Shown here: positions 62,521-64,000 of the stretch, piece after piece
How the letters are laid out: the number at the start of each line of letters is the position of its first letter
Position numbering within the stretch: the stretch's first letter is position 1
Source: an uncultured Bacteroidaceae bacterium
Lineage (GTDB): Bacteria; Bacteroidota; Bacteroidia; Bacteroidales; Bacteroidaceae
Assembly (NCBI GenBank): GCA_905236065.1
Contig: CAJONZ010000095.1
Location: forward strand, 1 to 64,000
Direction of reading: 5' to 3'
DNA: 64,000 nt
Program-made: the position numbers and the translations under genes
The notes under the pieces: model-generated
Database searches by the model: none
The model's input: the letters and a program-made list of their open reading frames with translations, nothing else
What the model was told of the DNA's origin: nothing

Positions 62521-63378
62521 ATGACTGCGACAAAGAAAATAAATGTGAATGGCACTGAGATTTCCGTGTTGCTTCAAGGCAATGAGAATGACTATATTTG
62601 CTTAACGGATATGGCTCGCTTCAAAGACCAAAAACGAACTGACTATATCATCCAAAACTGGATGCGTTCACGTAGCACTATCGAATACCTTGGTGTGTGG
62701 GAGCAATTGCATAATCCGAAGTTTAATCCCATCGAATTCGATGGGTTTAGACAGCAGGCAGGTCTGAATGCCTTCTCTCTAACCCCCAAGGAATGGGCTG
62801 AGAGGACTAATGCCATAGGAATTTATTCCAAAGCTGGACGCTATGGAGGCACATACGCCCATAAAGACATTGCTTTCAATTTCGGTATGTGGCTCAGCCC
62901 CACTTTCCAACTCTATGTTGTCAAAGAATACCAACAACTTAGGGAAGAACAAAGCAATCCACTGCTCCAACACTGGGACGTGAAGCGCCTTCTTGCAAAG
63001 GCCAATTATACATTGCACACTGATGCCATCAAGAACATTATCATCCCCAAAATATCTACTGCCAAGAAGAAGGAAGGCATCATTTACGCCACAGAAGCCG
63101 ATTTGCTCAACCTTGCCTTATTCGGTTACACCGCTAAAGATTGGGAAGAAGCCAATCCTGAATTGGCAAAGAAGTTGAACATGCGTGATACGGCATCCAT
63201 CAATGAATTGGTGGTTCTCTCCAATTTGGAATCTATCAATGCCGAGCTTATTAAGCAAGATATGCCTCGCAATCTTCGCTTTGATATACTTCAACGTATT
63301 GCAAAAGAACAGTTACGGGTTCTCGACGAGCAAAATGCAGAACATAGGTTCAAAAAATTAACCAGTAATCCATCATGA
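62521..63378 (+). CDS. KilA-N domain protein
   Basis: 285 residues from 'MTATKKINVNGTEISVLL'. KilA-N features: 'DYICLTDMARFKDQKRTDYI', 'NWMRSRSTIEYLGVWEQL', 'GGTYAHKDIAFNFGMWLSPTFQLYVV'. KilA-N proteins are DNA-binding and common in phages and mobile islands; chromosomal copies in Bacteroidetes are usually of unknown role. The C-terminal part ('IIPKISTAKKKEGIIYATEADLLNLALFG', quoted by its core) is helical. Its TGA overlaps the ATG of a GIY-YIG remnant (ATGA), so the two were co-transcribed. Composition is more AT-rich than the upstream core genes. Confidence 0.88.
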   Translation: MTATKKINVNGTEISVLLQGNENDYICLTDMARFKDQKRTDYIIQNWMRSRSTIEYLGVWEQLHNPKFNPIEFDGFRQQAGLNAFSLTPKEWAERTNAIGIYSKAGRYGGTYAHKDIAFNFGMWLSPTFQLYVVKEYQQLREEQSNPLLQHWDVKRLLAKANYTLHTDAIKNIIIPKISTAKKKEGIIYATEADLLNLALFGYTAKDWEEANPELAKKLNMRDTASINELVVLSNLESINAELIKQDMPRNLRFDILQRIAKEQLRVLDEQNAEHRFKKLTSNPS

Positions 63379-63487
63379 GCAACAAAGAACCTGGATATGT
63401 GTACCTATTGACCAATCCTTTAGCGAGGATTGGGTAAAGATAGGCAAAAGTTCACGTCCTTTTAGTTGTTTCATAGAAAACAATTAA
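63375..63487 (+). pseudogene. T5orf172-type GIY-YIG nuclease gene, truncated and frameshifted
   Basis: From the ATG overlapping the KilA-N stop it reads 'MSNKEPGYVYLLTNPL' and hits TAA after 20 codons. In another frame the same stretch continues 'SEDWVKIGKSSRPFS' and ends at 63485-63487. Joined, 'GYVYLLTNP...DWVKIGKS' is the start of a T5orf172 (GIY-YIG-like) domain; the remaining ~200-300 residues are absent. Too short for the ORF track. Confidence 0.75.
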
Positions 63488-63518
63488 AAATGCAGATAAA
63501 ATTACTAAAGAACTAAAT

Positions 63519-64000
63519 ATGAAAGCAAGTCCATTACAATTAAGCAAATTTTTGCAAAAACAAGATACTCAATTTGTCATTCCAATCTATCAACGTAATT
63601 ACGATTGGAATGAGGAACATTGTATGCAACTATTGGAAGACATCATAGCAGTAGGCAAAACGCCACGTGATGAAGCTCGCATGCATTTTATAGGCAGTAT
63701 TGTATATGTTTGCAATGACGAATATACCGTAGCTGAGATTGAACAACTGGTGATAATAGACGGCCAGCAGCGTATAACCACTATTACACTTCTACTCATG
63801 GCACTTTATCACTATGCAAAAGAAAATAATGATCAACGTCTTGCCGAAATGATATTGGAGGACTACCTAATAAATAAGCGGGCAGAAGAAATTTTTAAGG
63901 TAAAACTGAAAGCAACGGAGAACAACGATCGTGATCTGCACTATTTGTTAGAGGGTAAGCCGATACCTAACGGGAAATACTCAAATATTAAGAATAACTA
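63519..64000 (+). CDS. DUF262 (GmrSD-like) protein, N-terminal part, cut by the window edge
   Basis: About 160 residues visible, frame open to the right edge. 'FVIPIYQRNYDWNEEHCMQLLEDI' and 'VIIDGQQRITTITLLLMAL' are the hallmark IP.YQR and DGQQR motifs of DUF262, a ParB-like nucleotide-hydrolysing domain found in type IV restriction enzymes such as GmrSD and in other defence genes. Starts at ATG 63519, 31 bp after the GIY-YIG remnant. Whether a DUF1524 HNH domain follows cannot be seen. Confidence 0.9.
   Translation, partial: MKASPLQLSKFLQKQDTQFVIPIYQRNYDWNEEHCMQLLEDIIAVGKTPRDEARMHFIGSIVYVCNDEYTVAEIEQLVIIDGQQRITTITLLLMALYHYAKENNDQRLAEMILEDYLINKRAEEIFKVKLKATENNDRDLHYLLEGKPIPNGKYSNIKNN

Overview
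The window looks like a chromosomal segment from a member of the Bacteroidales, most probably the Prevotellaceae. Three things point there. The promoters follow the Bacteroidetes pattern (a TAnnTTTG -7 box, often with TTG 19-21 bases upstream) and there are almost no Shine-Dalgarno sites. The gene content is typical of the group: PorU/PorV of the type IX secretion system, DUF4290, a family-S9 dipeptidyl peptidase, a LemA/M48 pair, secreted proteins with dockerin-like or short sorting-like C-termini, and acidic surface-lipoprotein signals. The gene order sppA-lpxK-pnp-thiL also fits. Most of the window is ordinary core genome; accessory material is limited to a few spots.

Layout. 1-5.5 kb: the 5' part of alaS (minus), a BlaI/BlaR1-type repressor and membrane protease pair with a visible operator-promoter, a YoeB-type toxin-antitoxin pair followed by a DUF2442 remnant, and a secreted protein of unknown role. 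5.5-9.6 kb: a minus-strand run of an ABC-F ATPase, a small membrane protein, a Skp/OmpH-like lipoprotein, LemA and an M48 peptidase. 9.7-15.9 kb: an AddB-like nuclease (plus), an M15 peptidase (minus, 3' ends overlapping) and a secreted endonuclease/phosphatase-fold protein with a dockerin-like tail. 15.9-27.5 kb: one long minus-strand run, tsaB - DUF4290 - murA - rimM - dxr - rseP - FAH hydrolase - porU - porV - ispF, mixing isoprenoid, cell-wall, envelope-proteolysis and secretion genes. 27.7-30 kb: yicC, gmk and a HAD phosphatase (plus).

30-48 kb: a helix-hairpin-helix plus beta-barrel protein (minus); four plus-strand envelope proteins (a large collagen-like lipoprotein, a small lipoprotein, an OmpA-family protein and a secreted protein); an outer-membrane beta-barrel protein; sppA-lpxK-pnp-thiL; a GH105-type hydrolase; and a CCA-adding-type nucleotidyltransferase. 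48-62 kb: an 887-bp intergenic region with a strong quasi-palindrome, a 1076-residue secreted Ig-like protein, a 67-residue orphan, a YhcC-like radical SAM protein, the ribosomal run rplM-rpsI-rpsB-tsf behind a long leader, a lipoprotein, a DPP IV-type peptidase, a GH43 enzyme and a phosphoglycosyltransferase. 62-64 kb: a small accessory patch with a KilA-N protein, a broken T5orf172 (GIY-YIG) gene and the start of a DUF262 gene.

The most unusual signals are non-coding. (1) An exactly 78-bp element built of four 15-bp units occurs four times, twice in each orientation, always between genes. (2) A ~270-bp quasi-palindrome made of nested hairpins sits at 48.3-48.6 kb. (3) Arrays with an exact 9-bp period and self-complementary cores (CTAG, CTATAG) flank the GH105 gene. 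(4) Heptamer AACTTTT arrays occur between genes. On the protein side, MurA carries Asp where fosfomycin-sensitive enzymes have Cys, and the ABC-F protein has lost the motifs of just one of its two composite ATP sites. I found no rRNA, tRNA, CRISPR array or intact insertion sequence. No complete new multi-gene system is evident; the repeat elements are the best candidates for something undescribed.
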